From assembly GCA_005882315.1 (NCBI GenBank), contig VBAR01000001.1, positions 2,243,736 to 2,307,735 of the forward strand: 64,000 bases of DNA. The letters run 5' to 3'. The notes beneath the pieces are model-generated. The model was given only the letters and a program-made list of their open reading frames with translations. It was not told where the DNA came from and did no database searches. Of this stretch, positions 8,599 through 18,859 are shown in pieces. The first letter of the stretch is position 1; each line of letters starts with the position of its first letter. The DNA comes from Bacteroidota bacterium. Its GTDB lineage: Bacteria > Bacteroidota > Bacteroidia > Chitinophagales > Chitinophagaceae. The position numbers were made by a program, and so were the translations under genes.

Positions 8599-11214
8599 TT
8601 ATCGTATCAATGTACTTTTTCCTTTGAGGAAAATTCTTCTGCCTGTATAATCAATTGCAGAGCAGATCCAGACAAATGTATTTGTGGCTTGCGGCGTCCC
8701 CGATATTCTTCCATCCCAGCCTTCGCCATTGATCGTAGTGCTGAAAACCATTTGGCCCCAGCGATTGAAGATGCGGAAGTATTCGATACGGCGGATACCG
8801 ACAGCTATTGGTGCCAGTTTATCATTCAGCCCATCTCCGTTGGGTGTAAAAGCAGATGGAATAAAAACATACGCATCAGTTTTAAAAATCTTCACCAGTA
8901 CGGTTGCTGAGTCCAGGCAATTCGCCTCATTTCTTACATATAATTTATAACGGATGCTGTCAAATTCCCCGGAATAATTTCCAATGGGATTTGGAATAGT
9001 TGTAGAAGATAAACCTGTTGACGGTGTCCATTGATAACTTACTCCACCACTGCCATTGAATTGTAAGTTTTCACCGATCACTACCATTGTATCTCTACCA
9101 GCAAATGGACTCATTTTTGGCAATACATTTACAATTACAGAATCCTTTCCGGGTTTGGGACAGCCCAATGTATCGTAGGCAGATAGCACATATGTGGTAG
9201 TTCTTTTAGGGAAAGCTATCGGGTTAAGGATAGAAGTGCTGCTTAATGTGGCACCCGGACTCCAGTTAAATGATGATCCATTTATATTTCCACTTAATTG
9301 TGTCGAAGTAAGATGGCATATCTGTTGGTCAGGTCCGGCATTAGCAACTGGATAGGCAATGGTCTTTACAACCACATCATCCACGGCACGGCAACTTCCT
9401 ATGGTTGCCGTGATCCGGTATTGAGTAGTATTATTAGTTATAGCTATCGGGTTAATAATGCTCGGATTATTCAAAGGTATAGTCGGGGTCCACTGAAATG
9501 CAAGACCATTGGAAATAGCATTTAATTGTATCGCATCGCCCTGGCAAATAGTAGTGTCATTAATGGCGTTTAGTGTAACAAACGTTACAACCCTTACCCT
9601 TACAGAATCAGTATTGATACAACCATTATCATTCAGTGTTACGTTATATACAGTTGTTGTTGGCGGGCTCACTGTTGGGGTGGCGGTGTTTGCATTAATG
9701 ATATTGGTATTCGGAGCCCAACTGAAATTGCCCAAACCGCCTGCCTGCAACTGCACTGCATCCGGTACGCATATCAATGTATCACGGAAGGCAAGTGTTA
9801 TCGGTGGCTTATCCAATATGGTTACAACCCTCATTGCCGTATCCCGGCAACCTTTATTGCTGGTTACTGTAAGTATCACATTTTTTGGTCCTGATACGGG
9901 ATATGTCCATGTAGGATTTCTAAGTCTTGATGTGTCGGCTGTAGTACTTACATCACCAAAATCCCATCTCCATGAATCAACAAAACCATAGTTAGTGGCT
10001 GTTCTGTCGGTAAAACCAATGGGCTTGTTAACACAAATGCCGTTGAAATCGAATGCGGGGAAGAAGCCGGGATAAACTTTTACAATAGCTGTTGTTGAGT
10101 CTGAACAAGGCTGGTTACGGTTAGTTACTAGTTTAATTATGTAGATGCCTGTATCAGGAAAAGTAAAACTAGGCGAGGCAACATTAGAGGTATCATTTGT
10201 TTGTGACGCAACTCCAAAATCCCAGAAATAACTATTAATAAGTGGGCTGGTGCTGAGGTTATGGAAATTTGCATCGAAGAGGTTACTGCGGTTGCATATT
10301 GTATAAACTGGGTCCAGCGTAGCAGCAGCAATAGAACAATCTCCAACTTTTATTTGCAGATCTTTTCGTTGAGTAGCAATCGGTGCATTATTGCGGTATT
10401 CCGTTACACAAACTGTAACTACATAAATGCCTGCTGCCGGTGCAATACCGCCGATAAGACCATTTGAAGTGTTTAAAGTAACTCCATTGCCCATTGGTGC
10501 AAAAGGACTGAAAGGGGTTGCATAAGGCACTGAGGAATAAGGTGGGCCTGCTGGTGGACTCGGTGCAGGAGTACCTGTGGATCCACCTTCAAACGCATTA
10601 CAAAAACCATAGACCAGCGAATCGCCATCTTCATCAACTGCTCTGAAACTATATTGAAAAGGATTGTTAGCACAAACGATAACCGTATCCTGGCCAATAA
10701 ATCTTGCACTATTATTCATTGGGGCATTAGCACTTGTATTAGTACCCGGTATCATTGCTGTGTAAGTGGAACCTACTGTACTTGAACCTCCGACATTATT
10801 GATTCCTGCTATCCGGCAGCAACGTTGATAGGCAATCGTATAGCCTGTTGCATTTCCCGTTAGGGTAACTGAAAATGTATAATAACCTACCTGGTAACAA
10901 ACAGATGGTGGATTATTGATGCAGGGATCCGGCGAACCAAGACTTAATGTAACAATCTGAGATCTTGGAATTGAAGTGTTATTCCAGACTCTTGCCCCGG
11001 TGCTATTGTCAAATATGGCTATTGAAGCTGTGGGGTCTAACTGTGCTCCAGTTGAATTACAGTCACGGAATAATTTCAGTGTAACAAGGTATGTAAACTG
11101 GTTACCAGCCTGGCTCACGAAAGTATAGTACATTTCACCGCCGGTAATGTGATTAGCCTGCGACGGAATTCCAAAGGATAAAAAGATCGTTATTACGAGT
11201 AAAAGTCGTTTCAT
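8599..11214 (-). CDS. PKD-repeat protein with type B T9SS sorting domain
   Basis: The 871-residue protein starts with a signal peptide (MKRLLLVITIFLSFGIPSQA) followed by HITGGEMYY, a recurrent opening of large Bacteroidota surface proteins. The middle contains PKD-like immunoglobulin modules (SYFWDFGVASQ, WRWDFGDVSTT) and Cys-containing beta modules. The last 90 residues are a gliding-motility-associated (type B) C-terminal domain: FIPSAFTPNGDGLNDKL, then FNRWGQMVF and GWDGR. The protein is therefore predicted to cross the outer membrane by the type IX system and be anchored or released. Role is likely adhesive or structural; no catalytic domain is visible. Confidence 0.9.
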   Translation of the reverse strand: MKRLLLVITIFLSFGIPSQANHITGGEMYYTFVSQAGNQFTYLVTLKLFRDCNSTGAQLDPTASIAIFDNSTGARVWNNTSIPRSQIVTLSLGSPDPCINNPPSVCYQVGYYTFSVTLTGNATGYTIAYQRCCRIAGINNVGGSSTVGSTYTAMIPGTNTSANAPMNNSARFIGQDTVIVCANNPFQYSFRAVDEDGDSLVYGFCNAFEGGSTGTPAPSPPAGPPYSSVPYATPFSPFAPMGNGVTLNTSNGLIGGIAPAAGIYVVTVCVTEYRNNAPIATQRKDLQIKVGDCSIAAATLDPVYTICNRSNLFDANFHNLSTSPLINSYFWDFGVASQTNDTSNVASPSFTFPDTGIYIIKLVTNRNQPCSDSTTAIVKVYPGFFPAFDFNGICVNKPIGFTDRTATNYGFVDSWRWDFGDVSTTADTSRLRNPTWTYPVSGPKNVILTVTSNKGCRDTAMRVVTILDKPPITLAFRDTLICVPDAVQLQAGGLGNFSWAPNTNIINANTATPTVSPPTTTVYNVTLNDNGCINTDSVRVRVVTFVTLNAINDTTICQGDAIQLNAISNGLAFQWTPTIPLNNPSIINPIAITNNTTQYRITATIGSCRAVDDVVVKTIAYPVANAGPDQQICHLTSTQLSGNINGSSFNWSPGATLSSTSILNPIAFPKRTTTYVLSAYDTLGCPKPGKDSVIVNVLPKMSPFAGRDTMVVIGENLQFNGSGGVSYQWTPSTGLSSTTIPNPIGNYSGEFDSIRYKLYVRNEANCLDSATVLVKIFKTDAYVFIPSAFTPNGDGLNDKLAPIAVGIRRIEYFRIFNRWGQMVFSTTINGEGWDGRISGTPQATNTFVWICSAIDYTGRRIFLKGKSTLIR

Positions 11215-11231
11215 GAGCCCGAATCAGGGAT

Positions 11232-12023
11232 TTAGTTTTCAATCAAAAACTTCTCGAGTATGCAGTTGGTGGCGGTAGGTTCTTCAAGCATGCCTAAATG
11301 GCCTGATTGCCTGAGGATGTGAATGTACACTTTTTCAGGCAGATGGCATTGCTCCAAGCCATCCTTTAACGGTACCGCCACATCGTATTTTCCCATTACC
11401 ATCAACACTGCTGCTTTTGTTTTTGTTATGACCTCTGTTCTGTCCGGACGTTGCATCATAGCCCGGTAATATTTAACGAGTGCTTCGGGAGAAAAGTTGT
11501 TCAGGCTGCGGATATATTCATTGATAAATTCAGGGTTTTTATCCTTAGATGGCTGCGAAAAAAGATTAGGGGTACTGGTTTTAATAAATTCAAAAGCTCC
11601 ATGTGTATTTATGAAATCAATTCCTTTTTGCCGGGTTGCTTTTTTTTCTTCACTGTCGGCATAGGCAGAAGAATGAAGAAGTCCCAATGCGCTGATCAGT
11701 TCGGGATGTTTTTCTGCTAATGCCAATAGAATATAACCGCCCATGCTATGGCCAATAATGATGCTTCTATCAATTTTTTCCTGTGCCAGTATTTCTTTCA
11801 TCACTTCAGCCATTCCTTCCATACTCATGTCATCAATTATATCAGAGCCACTACCGGGTAATTCAGGAATGATCAGGTAAAATTTACGTTGTAAAAATTC
11901 AATTTGATTTTTCCAGACTTCATGTGTTTCTCCAAAACCATGAATAAACATAGCAGGTTTGCCACTACCATATGTGTGATAAATGATTTTTTTGTCCTGG
12001 TATGTAAATTCTTTTTTTGCCAC
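11232..12023 (-). CDS. alpha/beta hydrolase
   Basis: A 263-residue alpha/beta-fold hydrolase with the oxyanion motif MFIHGFGETHEVW, nucleophile elbow IIIGHSMGGY (Ser), acid in MGKYDVAVPL (Asp) and His in RQSGHLGMLEEP. There is no signal peptide, so it is cytoplasmic. The start is GTG at 12023. It lies 15 bp downstream of lnt and 17 bp upstream of the PKD/T9SS protein, so an operon is possible. The substrate (ester, epoxide or other) cannot be read from sequence. Confidence 0.85.
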   Translation of the reverse strand: MAKKEFTYQDKKIIYHTYGSGKPAMFIHGFGETHEVWKNQIEFLQRKFYLIIPELPGSGSDIIDDMSMEGMAEVMKEILAQEKIDRSIIIGHSMGGYILLALAEKHPELISALGLLHSSAYADSEEKKATRQKGIDFINTHGAFEFIKTSTPNLFSQPSKDKNPEFINEYIRSLNNFSPEALVKYYRAMMQRPDRTEVITKTKAAVLMVMGKYDVAVPLKDGLEQCHLPEKVYIHILRQSGHLGMLEEPTATNCILEKFLIEN

Positions 12024-12038
12024 AAATGAAAACTAAAC

Positions 12039-13628
12039 TTATTTCCTGAAAAGGGTTCTGATTTTAAAAAACAGTCTTGTTGCGATAATCAAACCACTTA
12101 ATATCGCCATTAACCTATATAGCCAATCTCCAAACCTTACATAGAATGTTTGATAATTATTTAACGGGAGATTCATTTTGATGGCGGCAGTTGTATTCCA
12201 TGGTTGTTGTTCATATACATTTCCATTTTCATCGATAAAACAACTAATACCTGTATTGGCACTTCTGGCAATACTCTTTCTTGTTTCAATGGCACGAAGC
12301 CTTGCATAATTCATATGTTGTTTATAGCCGGGTGTATTCTTCCACCATCCATCATTGGTGATGATACAAATTACATTTGCCCCTTTTTTAATATACCGGG
12401 TCATGAATTCGCCATAAATGCTTTCATAGCAAATAGCAGGTGCAATTATATATAAATGACTGCTATCTATTAATGGCGTTCTTTCATTTTGCTTTGCATA
12501 TCCAGCTGTAGTGCCGCCAAATTTTTCAAACCATTTATCTATAAATCTTAAAAACCAGGGAAGTGTTTCAACTCCCGGCACCAGCATGGATTTGTGATAA
12601 TAATTGATGGGCCCGCTACTATCCAGTAAAACAGAGCCATTAAATGCATCGTAAAAATAATTTGTACCCTGGATAGACCTTGCTGACTTTGTTTGTTTGT
12701 CTTCGTAAGTACGATAGCTTTCAATCCCTGAAAATAAAGTGATGTTCGGATGCTTTCTTAAAAAATCCCATAATGGGTTAAGAAAATAATTGGTCTTCAT
12801 TTTATTTTCCTCAATTCCGTTGGGCATAAACAAAGCTGTTTCCGGCCAAACTACTAAAGCTGTTTTATCATCTATTGCTTTTTCTGAAGTGTTGATGAGT
12901 TTTTGGATCTGCTCGTCAAATGAGCCAGTTGAAACTTTTTCATAGGGATCAATATTCGGCTGAACTACCACAATGTTTGAGTCGGATAATGAAATGACTT
13001 TCTCGTTTTTTGAAAATAACATGAAAAGAATATTCGGCAATGCCAATGCCGCCAGCCAACTGATCATTAATTTAAAATATTTTTTACTCCGCAAGTTTTC
13101 CCTGTATTCTTTTATTAAAGCATAGATCAAAATATTGCTGAGTAAGATCCATAAAGTACCGCCGCTTACACCGATATATTCATACCATTGTACCCATTCG
13201 GGTTTGGTGGCAAATGCATTGCCGAGTGTAAGCCAGGGCCAACTAAGTCCCCAATCATTAAGATGAATAAATTCAAAACACATCCAGAAAGCAATCAATG
13301 CGAGATAGCTTAATGAATCATTCCATTTTCTTTTTATTACATGATAACCGAGCCAGGGTAAGCACATGATAAAACTGTTTGCAAAAAAAGCTGCCAGGCT
13401 TCCGGGTATGCTTGCATTCCAAATCCACCAGGTGGTAGCAACATTCCAAACGAACATTGCTATATAAGTAAGTCCAAAAAACTTTTTCCTGCTTTTTACA
13501 TTATCAGCCAACCATAACATCGGCAGCCATGCAACGAAGATCAAAAAGGTAAGGGGAGAAACCGGCCATGAGGCCCACAGTAATAAACCGCCGGTGATTG
13601 CAATGAATAAATTGGAGAATCGCTTCAA
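12039..13628 (-). CDS. lnt: apolipoprotein N-acyltransferase
   Basis: A 529-residue protein with six or so hydrophobic segments in the first 210 residues and a periplasmic nitrilase-like domain thereafter. The Glu-Lys-Cys catalytic triad is visible: VVWPETALF (E263), YYHKSMLVPG (K346) and PAICYESIYG (C400). Lnt N-acylates the lipid-modified cysteine of lipoproteins at the inner membrane, which suits a genome rich in lipoproteins. Length and order match the family. Confidence 0.93.
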   Translation of the reverse strand: MKRFSNLFIAITGGLLLWASWPVSPLTFLIFVAWLPMLWLADNVKSRKKFFGLTYIAMFVWNVATTWWIWNASIPGSLAAFFANSFIMCLPWLGYHVIKRKWNDSLSYLALIAFWMCFEFIHLNDWGLSWPWLTLGNAFATKPEWVQWYEYIGVSGGTLWILLSNILIYALIKEYRENLRSKKYFKLMISWLAALALPNILFMLFSKNEKVISLSDSNIVVVQPNIDPYEKVSTGSFDEQIQKLINTSEKAIDDKTALVVWPETALFMPNGIEENKMKTNYFLNPLWDFLRKHPNITLFSGIESYRTYEDKQTKSARSIQGTNYFYDAFNGSVLLDSSGPINYYHKSMLVPGVETLPWFLRFIDKWFEKFGGTTAGYAKQNERTPLIDSSHLYIIAPAICYESIYGEFMTRYIKKGANVICIITNDGWWKNTPGYKQHMNYARLRAIETRKSIARSANTGISCFIDENGNVYEQQPWNTTAAIKMNLPLNNYQTFYVRFGDWLYRLMAILSGLIIATRLFFKIRTLFRK

Positions 13629-13654
13629 GCAGGTTGTTTTGGTAAAAATAAAAG

Positions 13655-13710
13655 TTTATTTCACGCAAAGACGCAAAGAAAAGCTAATAACGCAAAGGGA
13701 GAATTCGATT
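13655..13710. repeat. CGCAAAG-type intergenic repeat
   Basis: The gap between lnt and guaB starts with spaced CGCAAAG words (TTTCACGCAAAGACGCAAAG). This is the same word family, in the opposite orientation, as at 5826-5866. The rest of the roughly 200-bp gap shows no convincing gene. Confidence 0.6.
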
Positions 13711-13832
13711 TATGCTGAATAATGTCCTGAACGTACAAGTGAGTGACACAACAGGCGATGATAGTAGCAGTGTAGCTAAGTATATAAAATCATTTGCACA
13801 TCCGCAAATCGCCAAATCCGCACACCAGCTAA

Positions 13833-15329
13833 TCAGCTTCTGCTATAGTTCGGTGATTCCTTCGTTATCTCAATATCATGTGCATGGCTTTCACGCATAC
13901 CTGCATTGGTAATTTTTACAAAAGTAGCTGCTTTGAGTTCGGCCAAATTCTTAGCGCCACAATAACCCATACCTGCACGCAGGCCACCTGTGAATTGATA
14001 AACGATCTCTTTTAATGTGCCTTTATATGCAACACGGCCTTCGATGCCTTCCGGTACAAATTTCTTTACCTCATCTTCCACATCCTGGAAATAACGATCG
14101 CTGCTACCGGTGGCCATAGCACCAAGTGAACCCATACCACGATACTCCTTGAATTTTCTTCCTTCATAGATGATCGTTTCGCCGGGACTCTCTTCTGTGC
14201 CTGCAAAAATGCTTCCCATCATTACCGTATCAGCACCAGCTGCCAATGCTTTTACCATATCACCTGTGTAGCGGATACCGCCATCAGCGATCAGTGGAAT
14301 GTTTTTTTGTTTGAGAACAGAATATGCTTCCATTACAGCAGTCAGTTGAGGCACACCTGCGCCGGCGACAATACGTGTAGTACAAATAGAACCGGGACCG
14401 ATACCCACTTTAATTGCATCAGCACCAGCTTCCGCCAATGCTTTTGCGCCTGCAGAAGTTCCTACGTTACCTGCAATGACATTTATATTTTTGAAATTCT
14501 TTTTTACTTCTTTAAGTGCAGTAATTACTCCTTTGCTATGTCCGTGTGCACTATCAAGGCCGATCACATCAACACCTACTGCCTGCAATGCAGCTACACG
14601 ATCCATCATATCTTTTGTAATACCGACACCGGCACCAACCAGCAGTCTTCCGAAGCTATCTTTCACTGCATTCGGATGACTTTTCAATTTTAAAATATCA
14701 CTGTAAGTAAATAATCCTTTCAGCCTTCCTTGTTTATCAACTATAGGTAATTTTTCAACTTTGGTTTTCTTAAATAACTCTTCAGCTTTTTTCAGATCAG
14801 TTCCTTCAGGGGCTGTGTACAAATTTTCTTTTGTCATTGCTTCACTCACTTTTCTTTTCATATCATTTTCAAACCGCAGATCACGGTTAGTAAGAATGCC
14901 GACAAGTTTTCCTGAATTATCAATGATCGGAATACCGCCGATCTTATTTTCACGCATCAGTCGCAGCGCATCGCCGATTGTCGCATTTGCTTTTAGTGTA
15001 ACGGGATCGATGATCAATCCGCTTTCACTTCTTTTTACTTTACGTACCTGCGCCGCCTGTTCTTCAATGCTCATGTTCTTATGCAGCATACCAATGCCGC
15101 CTTCTCTTGCCAATGCAATTGCTAAAGTGGCTTCTGTCACGGTATCCATTGCTGCAGAAAGCAAGGGAACATTTAATGTAATGTCTTTGGTAAGACGGGT
15201 TTTGATCTCAACATCCCGTGGTAATACCTGGCTGTAGCCGGGCATTAACAGCACATCATCAAATGTGAGCCCATCACCGAAAAATTTTGTGGAATTGTTG
15301 TCTTGAGTGGAGATATTTCTTGTTGCCAT
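13833..15329 (-). CDS. guaB: IMP dehydrogenase
   Basis: A 498-residue IMPDH, the NAD-dependent step from IMP to XMP in GTP synthesis. [13 protein letters not shown] near the N-terminus, two CBS domains at about 105-215, the active-site loop [12 protein letters not shown] with catalytic C316, and the flap motif [12 protein letters not shown] are all present. The start ATG at 15329 matches the family N-terminus; a longer frame to 15428 would read through repeat DNA. A TATCTTTG box ends 3 bp before this ATG, implying a leaderless message. Confidence 0.96.
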   Translation of the reverse strand: MATRNISTQDNNSTKFFGDGLTFDDVLLMPGYSQVLPRDVEIKTRLTKDITLNVPLLSAAMDTVTEATLAIALAREGGIGMLHKNMSIEEQAAQVRKVKRSESGLIIDPVTLKANATIGDALRLMRENKIGGIPIIDNSGKLVGILTNRDLRFENDMKRKVSEAMTKENLYTAPEGTDLKKAEELFKKTKVEKLPIVDKQGRLKGLFTYSDILKLKSHPNAVKDSFGRLLVGAGVGITKDMMDRVAALQAVGVDVIGLDSAHGHSKGVITALKEVKKNFKNINVIAGNVGTSAGAKALAEAGADAIKVGIGPGSICTTRIVAGAGVPQLTAVMEAYSVLKQKNIPLIADGGIRYTGDMVKALAAGADTVMMGSIFAGTEESPGETIIYEGRKFKEYRGMGSLGAMATGSSDRYFQDVEDEVKKFVPEGIEGRVAYKGTLKEIVYQFTGGLRAGMGYCGAKNLAELKAATFVKITNAGMRESHAHDIEITKESPNYSRS

Positions 15330-15332
15330 GTG

Positions 15333-15340
15333 CAAAGATA
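15333..15340 (-). promoter_or_regulatory. -7 box (TATCTTTG) of guaB
   Basis: A perfect match to the Bacteroidota -7 consensus TAnnTTTG on the minus strand, three bases before the guaB ATG. The spacing suggests transcription starts at or next to the start codon. No clear -33 TTTG box is seen. Confidence 0.55.
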
Positions 15341-15387
15341 GGGGGGTCGGAAGAAATGAGAAAATGGAATTTTTGCGACCAGCTTTT

Positions 15388-15475
15388 GTAATTCTTTTCA
15401 TCGTTCCTTGCGTCGCACTCTTGTACATTCTGTTCTATACTGAGCTTTTTGCCTCAGGCCGGCGGGCCTCGCATC
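15388..15475. repeat. dispersed repeat copy B
   Basis: Bases 15388-15426 match copy A (5681-5734 minus its palindrome). The continuation, through TTCTGTTCTATACTGAGC and TGCCTC to GCATCC, matches copy C on the minus strand at about 55830-55893. Relative to copy C, this copy has an extra 15 bases AGGCCGGCGGGCCTC (15456-15470) with arms AGGCC/GGCCT, again a short palindrome sitting inside the repeat. Confidence 0.65.
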
Positions 15476-15638
15476 CTCAACACCACTCCATTTTCCTTTG
15501 CTTATTATCTTTCAACATAAAATAAAGCCTACCATATCACTAGCCCAGCTTTTGTTCTCGGGTCACGGAAAATGAGGTGGCTTATGAGGATGCTGGTGAG
15601 GATTTTTATTTCGGAGACAATTTTTCTACGACTCTTTT

Positions 15639-16748
15639 TTATGAAAGTTTATAAACTTTCCCTGGCAGCGAAAGAAGTACACCCTGCAATTCGAGATTTA
15701 ATGTAGCGGCAGCCATTGCACTACTGCTTAATCCGCTGCGGAGATTGAGTTCATCAATATGCAATGATTCGATTTCTTTTAATATATCTACTACTATTTT
15801 TTCATCAGTAGTAAGTTCAATAAACAATTCCCTTTGTCTCCTTTTCTCTTTTTCACTCTTGCTCTTTTCTTCCCATCCCATTATTTCGATCAGTTCCTGT
15901 GCATCGGTAAGTAGCATTGCTTTATTTGTTTTGATCAAATAATTACAGCCTGCACTTTTATTGTCTGTTACTTTTCCTGGGAATGCAAATACATCCTTAT
16001 TATATCCGTTGGCGAGTTCGGCAGTTATCATACTTCCGCCACGTATTCCTGTTTCAATTACAATTGTTGCATCACTTATACCTGCAACGATCCTGTTCCT
16101 GGTAGGAAAATTATGTTTATCAGGTTTTGTGTTGCTGTTGAATTCAGTTAACAGGCCACCGTTTTTCTTCAGCATATCTTTTGCAAGATTGGAATGTTCG
16201 GATGGATAGATCTGGTCGAGACCATGTGCCAACACACCAACTGTTGGTAATTCATTTTTTATTGCAGCTTTATGTGCAATTGCATCTACACCATAAGCCA
16301 TACCGCTAACCACTAAAACATTTTGTTCTTTTAACTCTTTGATCAATTTATCAGTTTGCTGCTTTGCATAGTCGGTATGAGTTCTTGTGCCGATGATCGC
16401 TATGATCTTTGCAGTATTTAGATCTGCGTCACCTTTATAAAATAAAAGAGTAGGGGAGTCATAGCAATTCAATAATCGCTGCGGATAATTTTTATCAGTA
16501 AGAAATAAAGGAGTGATCTTATACTTCTCAATGAATTTTATTTCTTCTTCAGCTTTTGAAAAATCATGAAAGCCTTTGATCGATTTTGCTCTTACTGCAC
16601 CGATGCCTTCAATTTTTTCTAATCGTGATTGTTTGGCTTTAAAGATTGCTTCAGCACTGCCGAACTCTGCAGTCAAAATTTTTGCATGCACACAACCGAT
16701 GTTGGGGATGTCGGTTAGTGCCAATTGATATAAAAGGTCAGAAGACAA
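15639..16748 (-). CDS. dprA: DNA-processing protein DprA
   Basis: A 369-residue DprA/Smf. It has an N-terminal helix-hairpin-helix/SAM-like part (about 1-75), the Rossmann-like DNA/RecA-binding domain with IIGTRTHTDYA, VVSGMAYGVDAIAH and NFPTRNRIVAGIS, and a C-terminal winged-helix-like segment. DprA protects incoming single-stranded DNA during natural transformation and loads RecA. The start codon is TTG at 16748; no better upstream start exists. Short direct and inverted GATGATAG words surround the start. Confidence 0.92.
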   Translation of the reverse strand: MSSDLLYQLALTDIPNIGCVHAKILTAEFGSAEAIFKAKQSRLEKIEGIGAVRAKSIKGFHDFSKAEEEIKFIEKYKITPLFLTDKNYPQRLLNCYDSPTLLFYKGDADLNTAKIIAIIGTRTHTDYAKQQTDKLIKELKEQNVLVVSGMAYGVDAIAHKAAIKNELPTVGVLAHGLDQIYPSEHSNLAKDMLKKNGGLLTEFNSNTKPDKHNFPTRNRIVAGISDATIVIETGIRGGSMITAELANGYNKDVFAFPGKVTDNKSAGCNYLIKTNKAMLLTDAQELIEIMGWEEKSKSEKEKRRQRELFIELTTDEKIVVDILKEIESLHIDELNLRSGLSSSAMAAATLNLELQGVLLSLPGKVYKLS

Positions 16749-16836
16749 GATGATAGTTGATAGTTTTTGAGATGATAGTTATGGCAATTTACAAAACGGC
16801 TGATAAACTATCATCTGTCATCTCAATAATTATCAT

Positions 16837-18759
16837 CTATTGGCTGATTACTTTCATCTCCGTCCTCCTGTTCATTGCCCGGCCATCTTCTGTTTTGTTG
16901 GGGGCTACAGGTTTGGTAGAGCCAAATCCTTTTGAGGTTAATCTTGTTGCTGTAATTTTTTTACTGATCAGGTAATCGACAACAGCTTTTGCCCGGCTTT
17001 GAGAAAGTTTAAGATTATCGGGTGCTTTGCCAATGCTGTCTGTATGCCCGCTGATCTCTATTTTAAGTGTAGGGTTTTCATTTAGCAATTGTACAAGCTT
17101 ATCCAGTTCCGATTGTGACTCCGATTTCAGGTTGAATTTATTTGTTTCAAAGAAAATATTTTTTAAAACAATACTTGCATCTTTTTCTATTGGAGAGAGA
17201 GTTATATTTTTTTCATAAATTGAATCTGGGGAACGCTGGCTGAGTAAAAAATTATCTGAATAAAACAAGTAGCCTTTCTTATTTACACTGAATGCATAAT
17301 CTTTTCCCGTCGGAAGTGTCGTAAGATAATTTCCCTGTTGATCAGTTTGCACATTTGAAATAACAACGTTGCTGCTTAAGTCAATCAATTCAACAGAAGA
17401 AGACAATCCTTGTTTTGTTTTTTTATCAGTTACTTTTCCTTTTACCCATAAAGTTTTTACCGGCCGCATATCTTCCCGCAATTCAAAACTGTAAATATCA
17501 AGGCCGCCACGGCTATCACTTCTTTCACCTGCATAGTAAGCAGTTTTGCCATCGGCAGCAATATATAATGTTCCTTCACGGTCGATTGTATTAATAGGAT
17601 AACCCAGGTTTACGGGTGTACTCCATTTGCCATCAGGTAATAGTTTGGTATAATATAGATCATCATCCCCATAACCCGGTAAGCCGGATGAAGTAAAAAA
17701 CAAAGTTTGATTATCGGCATGGATGAAAGGACATTGTTCATCCGTTGCTGTATTAACTGTTGGCCCAAGATTTATTGGCAAGCCCCAATTGCCATTTGGT
17801 AATAAATTAGAAACATAAATATCAGCGCCGCCAAAACCACCGATCCGCCTGCTTGAAAAATAAAGATGTTTTTTATCGGGTGATAAACAAGGTTGTGAAT
17901 CCCATTGGTCGCTGTTAATAACGCCTGCATTTTGCGGCTCGCCCCATTTATCCTTATTGCGGTAAGAAAAATAAATATCAAAATTGCCGCGGCCACCGGG
18001 ACGGCCAAATGCAGCGAATGTAAGTACTTGCCCATCCTGTGAGATCATCAAAGCTCCTTCATTCATATCTGTGTTTACATCGCCGGGTAATGGAATTGTA
18101 GTCGTCCACTGGTTATTTTGTTTTTTCGAAGTAAAAAAATCTTCATTAATAGCTGAAAGTTTTCTGGTGATCATAAACTCGCTTCCATCAATGGTCAATG
18201 AAGGAAAATATTCGGAATATTTTGAATTGATACCGTCGCCCAGGTTTTTTGGATCGAATAAATACTTTTTACCTGCATTCTTTTTTTCGAATTCAACACC
18301 AAATTCATAATTGTGTTTTCTATCTTCTGCTCTTTTACGTCCCCCGGGACTTAATTTAGGATCAGTGAGATATTGATCAACTACACTCAAAGCTTTTTTA
18401 AAGTCACCTTTGCCTGCAAGAGCAAGTGAATAAGATAGCCTGTACGGTTTTGTGTAAACAGAATCTCTTGCAATAGCTTGCTCATAATATTCTGTTGCCA
18501 ATTGATATTTTTTCTGCTGATTGTACACACTGCCCAGCGCCATATAGGCATCTACATAGCCAGTGTCTGTATAGATCGCTATTTCCAGTAATGATATAGC
18601 TTCAGCAAAACTTCCTTCATCTGCTTTTGCCATACCTGAAGAAAAATATTGCTGTGCTTTCTTATTTATTTTGGCGGGATTATAATGCTGCGAAAGAATT
18701 GAATTGGCAATAAGCAATTGGCAACAGGCAAGAAATACTAAGGAGAGATTATTTTTCAT
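16837..18759 (-). CDS. TPR-PD40-OmpA envelope protein (PorE-like architecture)
   Basis: A 640-residue protein in four parts: signal peptide (about 1-23), TPR repeats (30-130), a PD40 beta-propeller (about 185-400, with SPDKKHLYFSSRRIGGFGG and QTLFFTSSGLPGYG), a carboxypeptidase-regulatory-like beta domain (about 440-510) and a C-terminal OmpA peptidoglycan-binding domain (ISGHTDSIGK, LSQSRAKAVVDYL, NRRTE). This domain order is that described for the type IX secretion component PorE, but paralogues with other roles exist. It would tie an outer-membrane complex to peptidoglycan. Part of the signal peptide is encoded by a dispersed repeat word. Confidence 0.85.
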   Translation of the reverse strand: MKNNLSLVFLACCQLLIANSILSQHYNPAKINKKAQQYFSSGMAKADEGSFAEAISLLEIAIYTDTGYVDAYMALGSVYNQQKKYQLATEYYEQAIARDSVYTKPYRLSYSLALAGKGDFKKALSVVDQYLTDPKLSPGGRKRAEDRKHNYEFGVEFEKKNAGKKYLFDPKNLGDGINSKYSEYFPSLTIDGSEFMITRKLSAINEDFFTSKKQNNQWTTTIPLPGDVNTDMNEGALMISQDGQVLTFAAFGRPGGRGNFDIYFSYRNKDKWGEPQNAGVINSDQWDSQPCLSPDKKHLYFSSRRIGGFGGADIYVSNLLPNGNWGLPINLGPTVNTATDEQCPFIHADNQTLFFTSSGLPGYGDDDLYYTKLLPDGKWSTPVNLGYPINTIDREGTLYIAADGKTAYYAGERSDSRGGLDIYSFELREDMRPVKTLWVKGKVTDKKTKQGLSSSVELIDLSSNVVISNVQTDQQGNYLTTLPTGKDYAFSVNKKGYLFYSDNFLLSQRSPDSIYEKNITLSPIEKDASIVLKNIFFETNKFNLKSESQSELDKLVQLLNENPTLKIEISGHTDSIGKAPDNLKLSQSRAKAVVDYLISKKITATRLTSKGFGSTKPVAPNKTEDGRAMNRRTEMKVISQ

Positions 18760-18859
18760 TGATACCGGGTATAATAAGTAACGAATTTAAATTTTTTTTA
18801 CTCCATTTTCAGTAAATTATTGTTAAGTAGAGTTGCTTATTGCCAATTGCATATTGTGC

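Larger units (their letters stand above)
15330..15638. other. 309-bp intergenic region, guaB-dprA
   Basis: Apart from the guaB promoter box, it holds copy B of the dispersed repeat (15388 to about 15475). No RNA gene, protein or riboswitch is apparent in the remaining part. Confidence 0.6.

Noticed and set aside
14307-15237. Several plus-strand frames opposite guaB
   Set aside because: Antisense shadows of a well-conserved coding gene.
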